NCBI GenBank assembly: GCA_023665805.1
Contig: JAMPDJ010000009.1
Location: 1-64,000 of the forward strand
From: Bacteroides sp.
GTDB taxonomy: Bacteria > Bacteroidota > Bacteroidia > Bacteroidales > Bacteroidaceae
DNA: 64,000 bases
Direction of reading: 5' to 3'
Each line of letters starts with the position of its first letter. Within the stretch, counting starts at the first letter, position 1. Shown here piece by piece: positions 1 through 8,892 of the stretch. Below the pieces are notes generated by a model. That model ran no database searches. It saw only the letters and a list, made by a program, of their open reading frames with translations, and was not told the DNA's origin. The position numbers were made by a program, and so were the translations under genes.

Positions 1-133
1 CAAACTTACAACTGAATCCTGTTTACATTTACACAAAATTTTGGACAGTGTCTAGGAGGATGTCTAATTTTATATTCGTAGACTTGACAGTCAGCCCCTT
101 TCTGTATCTTGATAATACAAAAACCGCATAGAA

Positions 134-150
134 GGCAAGTCAAACTTGCC
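134..150. repeat. Small inverted repeat downstream of the sigma operon
   Basis: GGCAAGT and ACTTGCC pair around a 3-nt loop, about 50 nt beyond the stop of the first minus-strand gene. There is no clear T-run on the minus-strand side, so a terminator role is only possible. Bases 1-199 otherwise hold no gene I can support. Confidence 0.3.
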
Positions 151-199
151 AATAAAATTATTGATTTGGCTTGGCATATCCTATCATCCTATGAGGAGA

Positions 200-1246
200 T
201 TATTTGCCCCTCATTGTTATTCCGGCATGCTCTGTGCGTATATTTATCTGAGCCTTGGCCATGGAATCGCTGCCGATGTAACCGCTGTTGCTGCTGACGA
301 AGCCAGTTTCAACATCACTCTCCTGCCGATGCGTACTGTGTACGCCCACCTTGACCTTGATGTCTCCGAACTTTGCTTTCAAGTCGTAGCGTGCGTTCAT
401 CTTGTCGGCAAGTAACAGGTTGACATCAGTATGGGCACTGTTGATGTCCAATCCGCCAAATGACTTACCATCGGCAATGGTGACACCTATCTCGCCATGC
501 TGACACGATGATATAACCATCTTCTCTTTCAATGAGTCAACAGTGAATTTGCTGAATGATAATTTTCCATTCCCAGTATCCATGCGCTTGACATGCATGT
601 TGCCAAAGTTATCGGAAAAGTCCAACCTGCCGACATGCTCTATGTCCACATTGCTGAAATCTGTCTTCACCGTAGCCTTGTTGGACTTGCCTATATTCAA
701 GGAACCGTGGGATACTTTCACATTGCATGCATCCTCCACCTGCATTTCCAATATATATACTCCCCCAAATTCCACATTCACTTCAAGCTGTCTGCACTTG
801 AGTCTGTCAGTGAAGTTGACATCCCCGAAACGATTCCTTATCTCAAACGACAACTTGTCATTTGGCACATACAACATCCACTCGTCTGACATGTTGTAAT
901 TGTCTTGTGGCAGTTCTACTGGGAGATATTCCAACACTAAAGAATAGACGTTTCCGACTTGCTCCTGCTTCACCATCCTGCTTTCCACCTTTTTCGCGGC
1001 TCTTTCCATGGTAGACGCACTGATGGTCAGTTTTCTTTCCAACAAGATCTCGTTCTTGTCCCAATGGACAATGGTAATCTTGCCAAAATCATTACTCAGT
1101 TTCAGCACGGCATTCTCCTTTATCTTGCTAAAACGGAATGTTTCTTTTTTCTCTTTGGTCTTCATTGCATCGGCACCCCATGCACCGGTAAACGGCATGC
1201 ATACCAAAGCACAGACCAACAACAGCTGACATGTTACTTGTTTCAT
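200..1246 (-). CDS. Secreted DUF4097-like repeat protein of sigma operon
   Basis: 348-aa protein with a clear Sec signal peptide (hydrophobic run at residues 7-23, likely cleavage after GAWGA). The rest is a regular succession of short beta-strand segments with G/D turns (for example DFSNVDIEHVGRLDF and DNFGNMHVKRMD), the pattern of DUF4097-type putative adhesin/beta-helix proteins. It has no transmembrane segment after the signal and no catalytic motif I recognise. It is the last gene of a three-gene minus-strand operon after an ECF sigma factor and a one-TM protein, with 27 nt to the preceding gene. Such triads in Bacteroidales usually form a cell-surface stress-sensing unit; the exact job here is unknown. 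The family assignment rests on repeat pattern and context, not on a decisive motif. Confidence 0.75.
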   Translation of the reverse strand: MKQVTCQLLLVCALVCMPFTGAWGADAMKTKEKKETFRFSKIKENAVLKLSNDFGKITIVHWDKNEILLERKLTISASTMERAAKKVESRMVKQEQVGNVYSLVLEYLPVELPQDNYNMSDEWMLYVPNDKLSFEIRNRFGDVNFTDRLKCRQLEVNVEFGGVYILEMQVEDACNVKVSHGSLNIGKSNKATVKTDFSNVDIEHVGRLDFSDNFGNMHVKRMDTGNGKLSFSKFTVDSLKEKMVISSCQHGEIGVTIADGKSFGGLDINSAHTDVNLLLADKMNARYDLKAKFGDIKVKVGVHSTHRQESDVETGFVSSNSGYIGSDSMAKAQINIRTEHAGITMRGK

Positions 1247-1273
1247 AATATAAGGTTATTTATTTCTATTGCA

Positions 1274-1798
1274 CTACTTTCGCGCCACCCTCTCGTCCAA
1301 CAGGCTGTGTATATGTTGCAGGCTGCGCAGGTGTGATTGGTATATCTGGGTGATATAAAAAATCTTCAAGTCATCCGAAACAGGTTCGTCCTGAAGACGT
1401 TCCACAAGTGAATCAGGTCCCTGTTCCAGCTTTTTCACTTCTTGCAGTAGGGTCTCCCGTGTGTCTTCGTCCATATTCTCTGTCAACATGAAGATATACT
1501 CGGATTCGCTCCACAACTTGGCCTTGTAATAGCCCCTTACCTCGGCTATGGTCAGTTCCATCTGCGTTGGTGCATCCTCGCCGATAGACCGAGGTCTGGC
1601 AAGCATCAGCACAAAACCTATAATGGCCGCAACCATGGCGGAAAACATTCCTGCATACAGCCATGGCCTACGACTACGAGAATGTTCCGCATGTTCCAGC
1701 TTGTCCAGAAAACGCTCTCTACAGCCTCGCGGCATAGGAGGAACGTCCCAAGCCGATTCCATCCTCATTTTCAATATCTTATTCTTATTTACTTTCAT
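1274..1798 (-). CDS. Single-pass membrane protein, probable anti-sigma partner
   Basis: About 174 aa if started at the ATG at 1798 (MKVNKNKILK); a longer reading from 1816 is possible. A basic cytoplasmic N-terminus of about 45 residues is followed by one membrane segment (WLYAGMFSAMVAAIIGFVLM) and a charged, helical periplasmic C-terminus. The gene overlaps the end of the ECF sigma factor gene by 14 bp, which implies translational coupling. Position and topology match the anti-sigma slot of ECF operons, but no zinc-binding HxxxCxxC or FecR motif is visible, so the anti-sigma role is inferred from context. Confidence 0.7.
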   Translation of the reverse strand: MKVNKNKILKMRMESAWDVPPMPRGCRERFLDKLEHAEHSRSRRPWLYAGMFSAMVAAIIGFVLMLARPRSIGEDAPTQMELTIAEVRGYYKAKLWSESEYIFMLTENMDEDTRETLLQEVKKLEQGPDSLVERLQDEPVSDDLKIFYITQIYQSHLRSLQHIHSLLDERVARK

Positions 1799-2369
1799 GT
1801 TTGAAGCTATTTGCAAGTTTCTGTTTTGCCCTTGTCAAGTGCGACCTCACAGTGGATTTAGTTATGTGCAGGACGGAGGCTATGTCATCATGGTCCATTT
1901 CCTCCAGCACGGCCAGTTGCAACACTGTGCGACTCTGCTGCGGCAGAGTCGCTATGGCATGGCGCAACAATCCGCTTCTTTCCTCCAGTATCAGCAATTC
2001 GTCCAAGTCCTGCTCATCACACACGTCAGTTTGTCCGTCCAGTTCTTCCCAGACGACATGCCTTTTCCTCAAACGGTCTATGCACTCGTTTATGGCCATG
2101 CGCCTTAACCTGCGTGCCATGCCTCCGTGGTCGGACACCACCAGCACCGGATTGGTTAGCGTGCGCAACAGAATCTCCTGTACCACCTCCTCGGCCTCCT
2201 CGGCACTGTCCAGCATACGATATGCAGTGACATGTATTCCGGGAGCAAACAGGTCATAGAAAGCAGCCTGTGCCCTGCGTTCCCGTCTGATGCATCCATG
2301 TATTATGCTCTCGTATGTGCCTTGGTATTCTTCCACTGTCAAGTATCTATTTTGCAGGCATTGCCGCAT
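1785..2369 (-). CDS. ECF-family RNA polymerase sigma factor
   Basis: 194 aa. Sigma region 2 lies at about residues 30-95 (AFYDLFAPGIHVTAYRMLDS followed by AEEAEEVVQEILLRTL). Region 4 is at about 130-190 with the helix-turn-helix stretch LPQQSRTVLQLAVLEEMDHD followed by DIASVLHITKSTVRSHLTRA. The short acidic linker and the lack of region 1 and 3 domains are typical of ECF sigma-70 factors. It is the first gene of a minus-strand operon with a membrane protein and a secreted beta-rich protein, and it is divergent from the phosphoesterase gene at 2516. The ATG at 2369 is the first good start. The stimulus it answers to cannot be read from the sequence. Confidence 0.92.
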   Translation of the reverse strand: MRQCLQNRYLTVEEYQGTYESIIHGCIRRERRAQAAFYDLFAPGIHVTAYRMLDSAEEAEEVVQEILLRTLTNPVLVVSDHGGMARRLRRMAINECIDRLRKRHVVWEELDGQTDVCDEQDLDELLILEERSGLLRHAIATLPQQSRTVLQLAVLEEMDHDDIASVLHITKSTVRSHLTRAKQKLANSFKHESK

Positions 2370-2475
2370 GTGATTGCTGTCGCCTTCTGATTATATAACG
2401 CAAACATGAGGCTTTTTGCTGCATCGACAGTCTACTTTTATAATATTTTGTCTCACACATCATATAATAATTGTG

Positions 2476-2483
2476 TAACTTTG
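2476..2483 (+). promoter_or_regulatory. Bacteroidales -7 promoter element (TAACTTTG)
   Basis: TAACTTTG matches the Bacteroidales -7 consensus TAnnTTTG and lies 32 nt before the phosphoesterase ATG. The nearest upstream TTTG (2447-2450) is 25 nt away, longer than the usual 19-21, so the -33 element is uncertain. Confidence 0.5.
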
Positions 2484-2515
2484 TAGGGCTATTGCACAAT
2501 ATACAACTCGTCATA

Positions 2516-4981
2516 ATGAATAAAAAGAACCTATTGCTCTCCTGCCTGATGCTTGCTGCTGTGCAGTCCATGGCAGAGTACACAGGACATGTGTATGTTG
2601 ACAAGAACCAGAACGGCATTTGGGACAAGGGAGAAAAGCCCATGACCGGAGTGAAAGTCTCCGACGGACTCAATGTGGTGGAAACCGCCACCGACGGCAG
2701 TTTCACGTTGCCCGGACACGAAAGGGAACGTTTTGTCTTCATCACCACCCCGTCCGGCTACAAGACCTTCAACAGCCACTACCACAAGATAGAAGGCGAC
2801 AGCGAAGTGTATGAGTTCGGACTCATACCATACAATGCCGGCATATCACGCAACGGTGCCCACCGCTTTGTCCACATCTCGGACACCGAGATATTCAATA
2901 CCAAGAACCACGAGGACTGGATAGGCAATCTCCGGGACTATGCCCGCAACGAACAGGCAGCATTCATCATCCACACTGGCGACATCTGCTACGAGAACGG
3001 ACTGAATGAGCATATCAAGCTGATGAATACACGCAACATGGACTGCCCCGTATTCTATTGCATAGGCAACCACGACCTGGTCAAGGGCAAGTATGGCGAG
3101 GAGGTCTTCGAGAACAACTATGGTCCCGTGTACTATTCCTTCGATGCAGGCAACGTTCACTACATAGTCACCCCCATGATGGGAGGCGACTATTGGCCAG
3201 GATACACCTCGGACGACGTATGCCGATGGCTGAAGAACGACCTTGAACACGTTACCCCAGGCACTCCAGTCATTGTCTTCAACCACGACCTTCTCACATA
3301 CGGCAACGACTTCGTCTACAAGAGCAATAACAGCGGCAGCGTCAATCTGAACGAACATAACCTGAAGGCCTGGCTATACGGACACTGGCACATCAACTAT
3401 ATCAAGAAGCAGGGCGACGTACACAGCATCTGCACATCTTCTCTGGACAAGGGAGGCATAGATCATTCCACCAGTGCGTTCCGCATAATGCACGTGGACG
3501 GCAATGGCGACTTCCGTTCCGAACTGCGCTATACCTATCTTGACAACAACATCTGCATAGCCGCCCCCGCCGGAGAAATGTCTGCAGGCACCATTCCAGT
3601 GGCAGTCAACGCATACGCCTCCGCCACCCCCGCCACCGAAGTTACATACACCTGCACGGATGCCAATGGCAAGACAGTGGCCAAGAAGAGCCGTCTCGGC
3701 CAAAGCACCGACTGGTCCTGGAACGGACAGCTGACCGTGCCAGAGAGCCATGTCGGACAGGAACTGACATTGCATGTCCGTGCACGCTTTGCCAATGGAA
3801 AGGAGATAGAGACAACAGGCACTTTCACATGCCGTGCAGAAAAAAACATTCCCTCCCTTGTCTCCGATTGGGACAATCTTCTTGGCAACGCCTCGCATGC
3901 AGCCCCGACGGGCGACACCCTGCACCTGCCGTTGAGAATGGCCTGGAGCACAAACGTGGGTGCCAACCTGTACATGACCTCTCCCCTCATACACAAGGGC
4001 AAGGTCTATGTTGCTTCCGTTGACGAGAACCTTCAGGGCAAGGCACACGTCTATGCTTTGGACGGCACGGACGGCCGATTGCTATGGAGCTACCAGGTGC
4101 GCAACTCCGTCAAGAACACCATAGCCATAGACAATGACATCGTATTCGCACAGGACGCACAGGGCTATCTCTATGCCATTGATGCCGAGACCGGCAGACT
4201 TCGTTGGGAGAAACACATGCCAGTCAATGGACTGCCCGCACTAATCGGCGGCCTGGTGGCAGAAAACGGCGTGGTGTATGCCGGCACTGGCAAGGCACTT
4301 GGAGCCTACGAAACCACAACAGGCAAACTGCTGTGGAAGAACGAGGGCTGGAACCAAAGAGAAGGCACAACCAGCACCCTCACCCTTGGCAACGGCCTGC
4401 TGATAGGGTCGGCACAATGGTCTGCCCTCCATGGCAACGATGCAAAAACCGGCAAATATCTATGGGGACGTAGCGACAACGGTCTGCGCAATCGCGGTTC
4501 TTCTCCAGCCATGCACGGCAACCTGCTGTATCTGTTGTCCGAGAAATCATTCTTCATCATGGAAGCCGCCACCGGACGTGTAGTAGCGCGCAAAGCCCTG
4601 CCATATAACGTGGACGTGACCTCCACTCCACTGCTCACCGACAGTGAAATCATCTTCGGTTCGGCCCAGAACGGACTCATAGCCCTCGACAATGAGACCC
4701 TGGAGGAGAAGTGGACATGCCCCATAGGCGATGCCCTGATCTACACCAGCCCCTACACCAGGCAGTCCTCCGCCACCATCGAAACCAGTCCCGTACTGGC
4801 AGGCAAGACAGTATTTGTCACAGCTTCCGACGGAACTCTCTACGCCGTGGACAAGTCCAACGGCCAAGTACAGTGGAAGCACTCCACAGGTGCCCCTATC
4901 TTCGGTTCGGTGGCCATGTCGGGCAATGCAGTGGTTATCTCCGACTTCGGAGGTAATGTGTACATGTTCTGCGGACGATAA
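2516..4981 (+). CDS. Secreted calcineurin-like phosphoesterase with PQQ-type beta-propeller
   Basis: 821 aa from the ATG at 2516 (MNKKNLLLSCLMLAAVQSMA, a signal peptide); an upstream TTG frame would add 15 residues inside the promoter region and is rejected. An N-terminal Cna-B-like domain (GHVYVDKNQNGIWDKGEKP) precedes a metallophosphatase core whose metal ligands are visible in order: HISD, HTGDICYENG, GNHD, FNHD and GHWH. From about residue 470 the protein changes into tandem PQQ/quinoprotein-like blades, each ending near ALDGTDGRLLW, AIDAETGRLRWE, AYETTTGKLLWK or AVDKSNGQVQWK. Phosphoesterase cores with MetallophosN/C domains are common in Bacteroidales; the C-terminal propeller is the less usual part. 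Substrate is unknown; it likely acts in the periplasm or outside. It is monocistronic and closed by a hairpin at 5024. Confidence 0.88.
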   Translation: MNKKNLLLSCLMLAAVQSMAEYTGHVYVDKNQNGIWDKGEKPMTGVKVSDGLNVVETATDGSFTLPGHERERFVFITTPSGYKTFNSHYHKIEGDSEVYEFGLIPYNAGISRNGAHRFVHISDTEIFNTKNHEDWIGNLRDYARNEQAAFIIHTGDICYENGLNEHIKLMNTRNMDCPVFYCIGNHDLVKGKYGEEVFENNYGPVYYSFDAGNVHYIVTPMMGGDYWPGYTSDDVCRWLKNDLEHVTPGTPVIVFNHDLLTYGNDFVYKSNNSGSVNLNEHNLKAWLYGHWHINYIKKQGDVHSICTSSLDKGGIDHSTSAFRIMHVDGNGDFRSELRYTYLDNNICIAAPAGEMSAGTIPVAVNAYASATPATEVTYTCTDANGKTVAKKSRLGQSTDWSWNGQLTVPESHVGQELTLHVRARFANGKEIETTGTFTCRAEKNIPSLVSDWDNLLGNASHAAPTGDTLHLPLRMAWSTNVGANLYMTSPLIHKGKVYVASVDENLQGKAHVYALDGTDGRLLWSYQVRNSVKNTIAIDNDIVFAQDAQGYLYAIDAETGRLRWEKHMPVNGLPALIGGLVAENGVVYAGTGKALGAYETTTGKLLWKNEGWNQREGTTSTLTLGNGLLIGSAQWSALHGNDAKTGKYLWGRSDNGLRNRGSSPAMHGNLLYLLSEKSFFIMEAATGRVVARKALPYNVDVTSTPLLTDSEIIFGSAQNGLIALDNETLEEKWTCPIGDALIYTSPYTRQSSATIETSPVLAGKTVFVTASDGTLYAVDKSNGQVQWKHSTGAPIFGSVAMSGNAVVISDFGGNVYMFCGR

Positions 4982-5023
4982 CACTTGACTCGCTTAACAC
5001 ACACATTGGTGTGCCATGAATAC

Positions 5024-5069
5024 AAAATGTCTCCCTTAGATTGCGCTTGCAACTTAGGGAGACATTTTT
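5024..5069. terminator. Bidirectional intrinsic terminator after phosphoesterase
   Basis: AAAATGTCTCCCTTA (from 5024) pairs with TTAGGGAGACATTTT with one mismatch around a 16-nt loop; T-runs are present on both sides. It sits 43 nt after the stop at 4981. Confidence 0.8.
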
Positions 5070-5163
5070 ACATATAGTATCCTAAATCGTTAAAACCGGA
5101 AGAAGAGCACGTAATAATCCGGAACGTACTTTCGGCCTTCATTAACGCCTTTCATGCACCATG

Positions 5164-5193
5164 ATAAGTAGGCGGTGCAAAATGCCTACTTAT
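5164..5193. terminator. Hairpin downstream of ccsBA
   Basis: ATAAGTAGGC (5164-5173) and GCCTACTTAT (5184-5193) are perfect inverted repeats around a 10-nt loop, 38 nt beyond the ccsBA stop. The T-run on the minus strand is weak. Confidence 0.55.
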
Positions 5194-5231
5194 AATAAAT
5201 CAAGCCGGTAATAATAAAAATACTGAGAGAT

Positions 5232-7682
5232 TCAGACATAACCTGTCATCTTCCATGTGCTTTTCCTATAAGAGCAGACGGCAAGAGGTATCAGGACGAC
5301 TGCGACAATGACAAGTGGAAGCACAACTTTTCCCGCATTGGCATTGCTACCATAGGAATGCATGCCTGTAAGCAAATAGTTGACTCCAAAGAAAGTCATA
5401 AGCACAGAAGAGAATGCAAGCAACGAAGCCAAGTTCAACCACCAGGCTGCACGCCGCAACGGCAACATGTGCAGATGAGTTGCGATCGTATAGCATAGCA
5501 TCGTAATCAGCGCCCACGTCTCCTTAGGGTCCCACCCCCAGTATCTGCCCCATGACTCATTGGCCCATACGGCACCCAGGAATATGCCGGCAGCCATCAA
5601 GGCAAGCCCTACCCATAGCGACATCTCGTTTATCAGGCTAAGCTCATGAATACGTCTCCGCAAAGCATCGCTGCCAGTGCCTTTCCCAAGAAAACACATC
5701 ATAGACAGGTTGGTGATACCCAACAGGCAGCCGAGCCCGAAGAATCCGTATGCCGCCACGATTACCGCCACATGATACATGAGCCATGGAGATTTCAGCA
5801 CAGGCACCAATTGGCTTATTTGAGGATCCATCCAATTGAGTTCAGACACGAAAAGGAGAATACCTCCGAACAATGTCCCCAAGGCCAGCGCCACCCCATT
5901 GCGATGAGCGAAGCATAGTCCGGAAAACACAGTCACCCAGCCCACATAGACCATGGTTTCATATGAATTGCTCCAAGGGGCATATCCGGCCAGATACCAA
6001 CGCAGTCCTATGCCGAATGCATGAAACAGCCATATTACGACAATTCCCAAGGCCAGCACTCTGCCTGCCATAACGAAATGGAAATGTCTTCTGCGGGACA
6101 ACCCGCTGAAGGCCGTCAAAAGAGTCAGCCCGCCCAGCATCAGATACCAGATTTTGCAATTATGGAAAATACGCATTTCGTTATATCTGACTTCAGCCTC
6201 CATGCGTTTCGTACTGATGTCCACACCATGCGTGGCTTTGTCCTGCTGGTACATGGAAATCATGTCCACTATGCTGTCGGCATGGCTCCAGTCACCATGT
6301 TGCATGGCGGAGGCTACCTCATCCAAATATAAGTCCATAATACTTCCCACGAACATCGAGTCCGTGCCACTGAACTCCGACAGGTCATCTCCAGGAGCAA
6401 ACCACCTGTGCGACACGTCACCGTGAAGCGGAAAAATATCCAGCATCCTGCGATCGACCAGTTGGTTGAAGATGTTGATACGTTCATCCAACTTGAGCAA
6501 ATCCTTGTCAAAACGCGTACGCTGGGACGGTTCCTTGCGGTATACGTCTTCCAACATGGCCTGCAACATGTATCCGCCCTCTTTGTCAAACACCTGCGAA
6601 TAAGCACAGTAATCCTCAGGAAGGCCGAACTTGTCGGCTATGTCCTTTTCTGGTATAGCAATGAATGGAATCTGCATCCATGCCTCAGGCATCACAAGCA
6701 CGCTCAACAGGAACTGGTCAGGATTGAGTCCGCATACACTGCTACCTTTGTGCAGTTTGCGTAATACTTCTGACGAGAACGTATTGACAGGCATCATACG
6801 TCCGGCCAATGACTGCATGGGCAGAAGCGAAAACCTGCGGGCATGAGACTCCGGTATGACGTGTGAACGCACAATGGAGCTATAATGCTCCTCATCCCCG
6901 GTTTGTGCCATCATCGTATGTGGCATAACAAACAGCAAGAGCAGCAATCCGGCATATTCTTGCAGATTCCGTAATTTTCTCCTTAACCGATGGAATCGTG
7001 TCCCAGGCATAAACAAGGACAATAACAGTCCCGCACCCAACAGCAGATAGCCTGCATAGTTGATGGTACGCCCGGCCACATCGTGATTGACAGTAAATAC
7101 CGACCCGAGTTCATCCATGTCGTAAGACGCCTGGAAAAAACGGTATCCCTGTACGTCAAGGACATTGTTCATATAGATACGGGCATCATATTGCCTCCCC
7201 TCGCAGTGCACGGTGACTATGCTCTCGTAGGATGACGGGCTGGAGGAACCTGGATAACGGGTCAGGACAAAATCCTTCAGTTCAATGGAAAAGGGCAATG
7301 CCGTTATCTGTTCAGTTTCACCATCATACATTACAATGACATTGGAAGTTTCACCTTCCCTTATGTGCATATAACCTTCTTTTCCGAACAAGAAGGTAAC
7401 CAAGGCTCCGAACATGATGACAATCAATGCCCCGTGTGTAAGAACGAAGCCTATACGTTCCTTTTTCAGAAGATGGAGGCGTATGGCCACGCCGATGAAA
7501 TTGAGTACCAACAACAATTGCAGCAACAAAAACGGCAGTGCATGATATATCCACTCTCTGGCGGCAGATGCCCCATGACACTTCTCAATCCACGTGGCCG
7601 TTGACAATCCGGCAATATATATGAACATCAGTACCATAGTAGTCTTGAAAGAGGCACAAATGCAGGATAGCTTGTTCTTCAT
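5232..7682 (-). CDS. ccsBA: ResB-CcsA fusion cytochrome c assembly protein
   Basis: 816 aa. The N-terminal half resembles ResB/Ccs1: membrane helices at about 15-35, 50-70 and 80-105, then a periplasmic region. A long periplasmic insert (about 260-490) follows. The C-terminal third is a CcsA haem-handling domain with many helices and the tryptophan-rich signature WGRYWGWDPKETWAL at about residue 705-720, which presents haem in system II cytochrome c maturation. It delivers haem and ligates it to apocytochromes c outside the inner membrane. The fusion is usual for Bacteroidota. No nrfA/nrfH or other cytochrome gene is beside it in this window. A well-formed promoter lies just upstream at 7712-7742. 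Confidence 0.92.
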   Translation of the reverse strand: MKNKLSCICASFKTTMVLMFIYIAGLSTATWIEKCHGASAAREWIYHALPFLLLQLLLVLNFIGVAIRLHLLKKERIGFVLTHGALIVIMFGALVTFLFGKEGYMHIREGETSNVIVMYDGETEQITALPFSIELKDFVLTRYPGSSSPSSYESIVTVHCEGRQYDARIYMNNVLDVQGYRFFQASYDMDELGSVFTVNHDVAGRTINYAGYLLLGAGLLLSLFMPGTRFHRLRRKLRNLQEYAGLLLLLFVMPHTMMAQTGDEEHYSSIVRSHVIPESHARRFSLLPMQSLAGRMMPVNTFSSEVLRKLHKGSSVCGLNPDQFLLSVLVMPEAWMQIPFIAIPEKDIADKFGLPEDYCAYSQVFDKEGGYMLQAMLEDVYRKEPSQRTRFDKDLLKLDERINIFNQLVDRRMLDIFPLHGDVSHRWFAPGDDLSEFSGTDSMFVGSIMDLYLDEVASAMQHGDWSHADSIVDMISMYQQDKATHGVDISTKRMEAEVRYNEMRIFHNCKIWYLMLGGLTLLTAFSGLSRRRHFHFVMAGRVLALGIVVIWLFHAFGIGLRWYLAGYAPWSNSYETMVYVGWVTVFSGLCFAHRNGVALALGTLFGGILLFVSELNWMDPQISQLVPVLKSPWLMYHVAVIVAAYGFFGLGCLLGITNLSMMCFLGKGTGSDALRRRIHELSLINEMSLWVGLALMAAGIFLGAVWANESWGRYWGWDPKETWALITMLCYTIATHLHMLPLRRAAWWLNLASLLAFSSVLMTFFGVNYLLTGMHSYGSNANAGKVVLPLVIVAVVLIPLAVCSYRKSTWKMTGYV

Positions 7683-7711
7683 TATATGTTATATATACAA
7701 ATGATATGTAA

Positions 7712-7742
7712 CAAAGATATGTAAATAATCCATTACGACAAA
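7712..7742 (-). promoter_or_regulatory. Promoter of ccsBA (TTTG-N19-TATCTTTG)
   Basis: On the minus strand TTTG (7742-7739), 19 nt, TATCTTTG (7719-7712): an excellent match to the Bacteroidales housekeeping promoter, 30 nt before the ccsBA ATG. Confidence 0.75.
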
Positions 7743-7960
7743 TGGATTTCATATTTTTCATACAAAGGTTAATAAGATAATCCATAGAAGAAATGCATAC
7801 GACTTAAACCCCAATCGGTCATTAGAGCGTCAATTTGTACAAATCAGCTGATTTGTATTACCTTTTCATCCGTTTTGCTCTTATCTTCGCCGTCTTGCTT
7901 CCAGTTTCGTCTCTCCATAGCTCGCCATTGCATCTTCGGTCGGTTGTTTGCTGGTCGCCC

Positions 7961-8127
7961 GGACATGCCAAGACATGGAGGCAAAAGGCCATGCCAGCGA
8001 CAATGCGATTTATTCCCAGTGTTGTCAATGCCTCAAGAATAGTATTGACGCAACCTCGACAATACTGTTGTCACGCCACAGAGAATACTATTGTCACGCC
8101 ACAGACAATAGCATTGTCGGAACGGAC
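7961..8127 (+). repeat. Dispersed 23-bp palindromic repeat array, copy A
   Basis: Anchor GGACATGCC (7961-7969), a leader ending in GCGATTTATTCCC, then five units in a strict 23-bp register: 8013-8035, 8036-8058, 8059-8081, 8082-8104 and 8105-8127. Unit cores are palindromic: AGAATAGTATTG, ACAATACTGTTGT, AGAATACTATTGT, ACAATAGCATTGT. Units 3 and 4 also share the spacer CACGCCACAG. The same anchor, leader and period recur at 23.4, 39.4 and 58.0 kb. No open frame of note crosses it. The rest of 7743-8400 shows no gene I can support. Confidence 0.8.
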
Positions 8128-8414
8128 ATTCACAATGGAATTATCTGATGATTTGTACAGATTGACGCCATAATGACAGATTGGAGTTAAAGCATGCCAT
8201 GGAGCACGCCATATTATCTTCATGTATTCGCACCCTTGCATTTACGAATATGCATTCCACCACTCATAGCAAAACAAAAACACCATTGGAAATACTTACA
8301 ATTACGCATAGTATATATTGACAATCTGAACCGGATGCTTTCCATGACAATCTGCTGACATATCAACTCACGACATGACAAGGTAAGACAATACTCAGTC
8401 ATGCATAATAAAAT

Positions 8415-8643
8415 AACAAGGTGCCGATTCTCACGAACCAAGCACCCTTTGCACCATGATTAGTTTTAAAGAACCAATCTCTTTAAAGTCTACTTTAATA
8501 ACAATCTTTTTACCTTACCATAAACAAGTATGACTTGAATGGTGCTAACCTAAACAAACTTAACCTAATCCCCGAATCAGGACCATACAATCGTCTGGTT
8601 TCAGACCATGTACATTCCTTAATCGGATGACGGTGCAAAAATA
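8415..8643 (-). ncRNA. Candidate structured non-coding RNA with own terminator
   Basis: Read on the minus strand, an element resembling a -7 box (TATTTTTG, 8643-8636) is followed by a series of nested hairpins. These are: GTCTG/CAGAC with loop AAAC (8606-8593) inside a longer imperfect stem of about 11 bp (CCGATTAAGGA with TCCTGATTCGG); a 7-bp stem GCACCAT (8545-8539) with ATGGTGC (8457-8451) enclosing a perfect 8-bp stem TTTAAAGA/TCTTTAAA (8487-8480 and 8472-8465); and a final AAGGGTGC ... GCACCTT hairpin (8449-8418) followed by TTGTTATTTT. There is no credible open frame. It may correspond to the Bacteroidales-1/6S-like RNA class, but I cannot confirm that by reading. No good -33 box at normal spacing is seen. 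Confidence 0.5.
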
Positions 8644-8892
8644 CTTATTTTATACAAATGAGGGAATATAAGAAAAGACCATTTGCTTGCATATTATCAT
8701 TTTTTTTGACATGCATCAATATAGTTTGACTAACATCAAACTGCCCTATCATATTCATATTTGTCATGTATTCGACAAGATACATGAAGATACTTGTTTT
8801 AACAGCATATGACTCCCATTACACAGACAGAACACATGTCCATATGGCATCGAAATATGATAACAATATACTTATATATCACATAGTTATAT

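Noticed and set aside
8013..8127. Possible CRISPR array
   Set aside because: The period is 23 bp with cores of about 13-14 bp and spacers of about 9 bp that are partly conserved; no cas genes are in the window. CRISPR repeats are longer (23-47 bp) with spacers of about 30 bp.
8220..8441. Small open frame (73 codons) on the minus strand
   Set aside because: Cysteine- and methionine-rich with no ribosome-binding context, and it overlaps the terminator of the structured RNA candidate.
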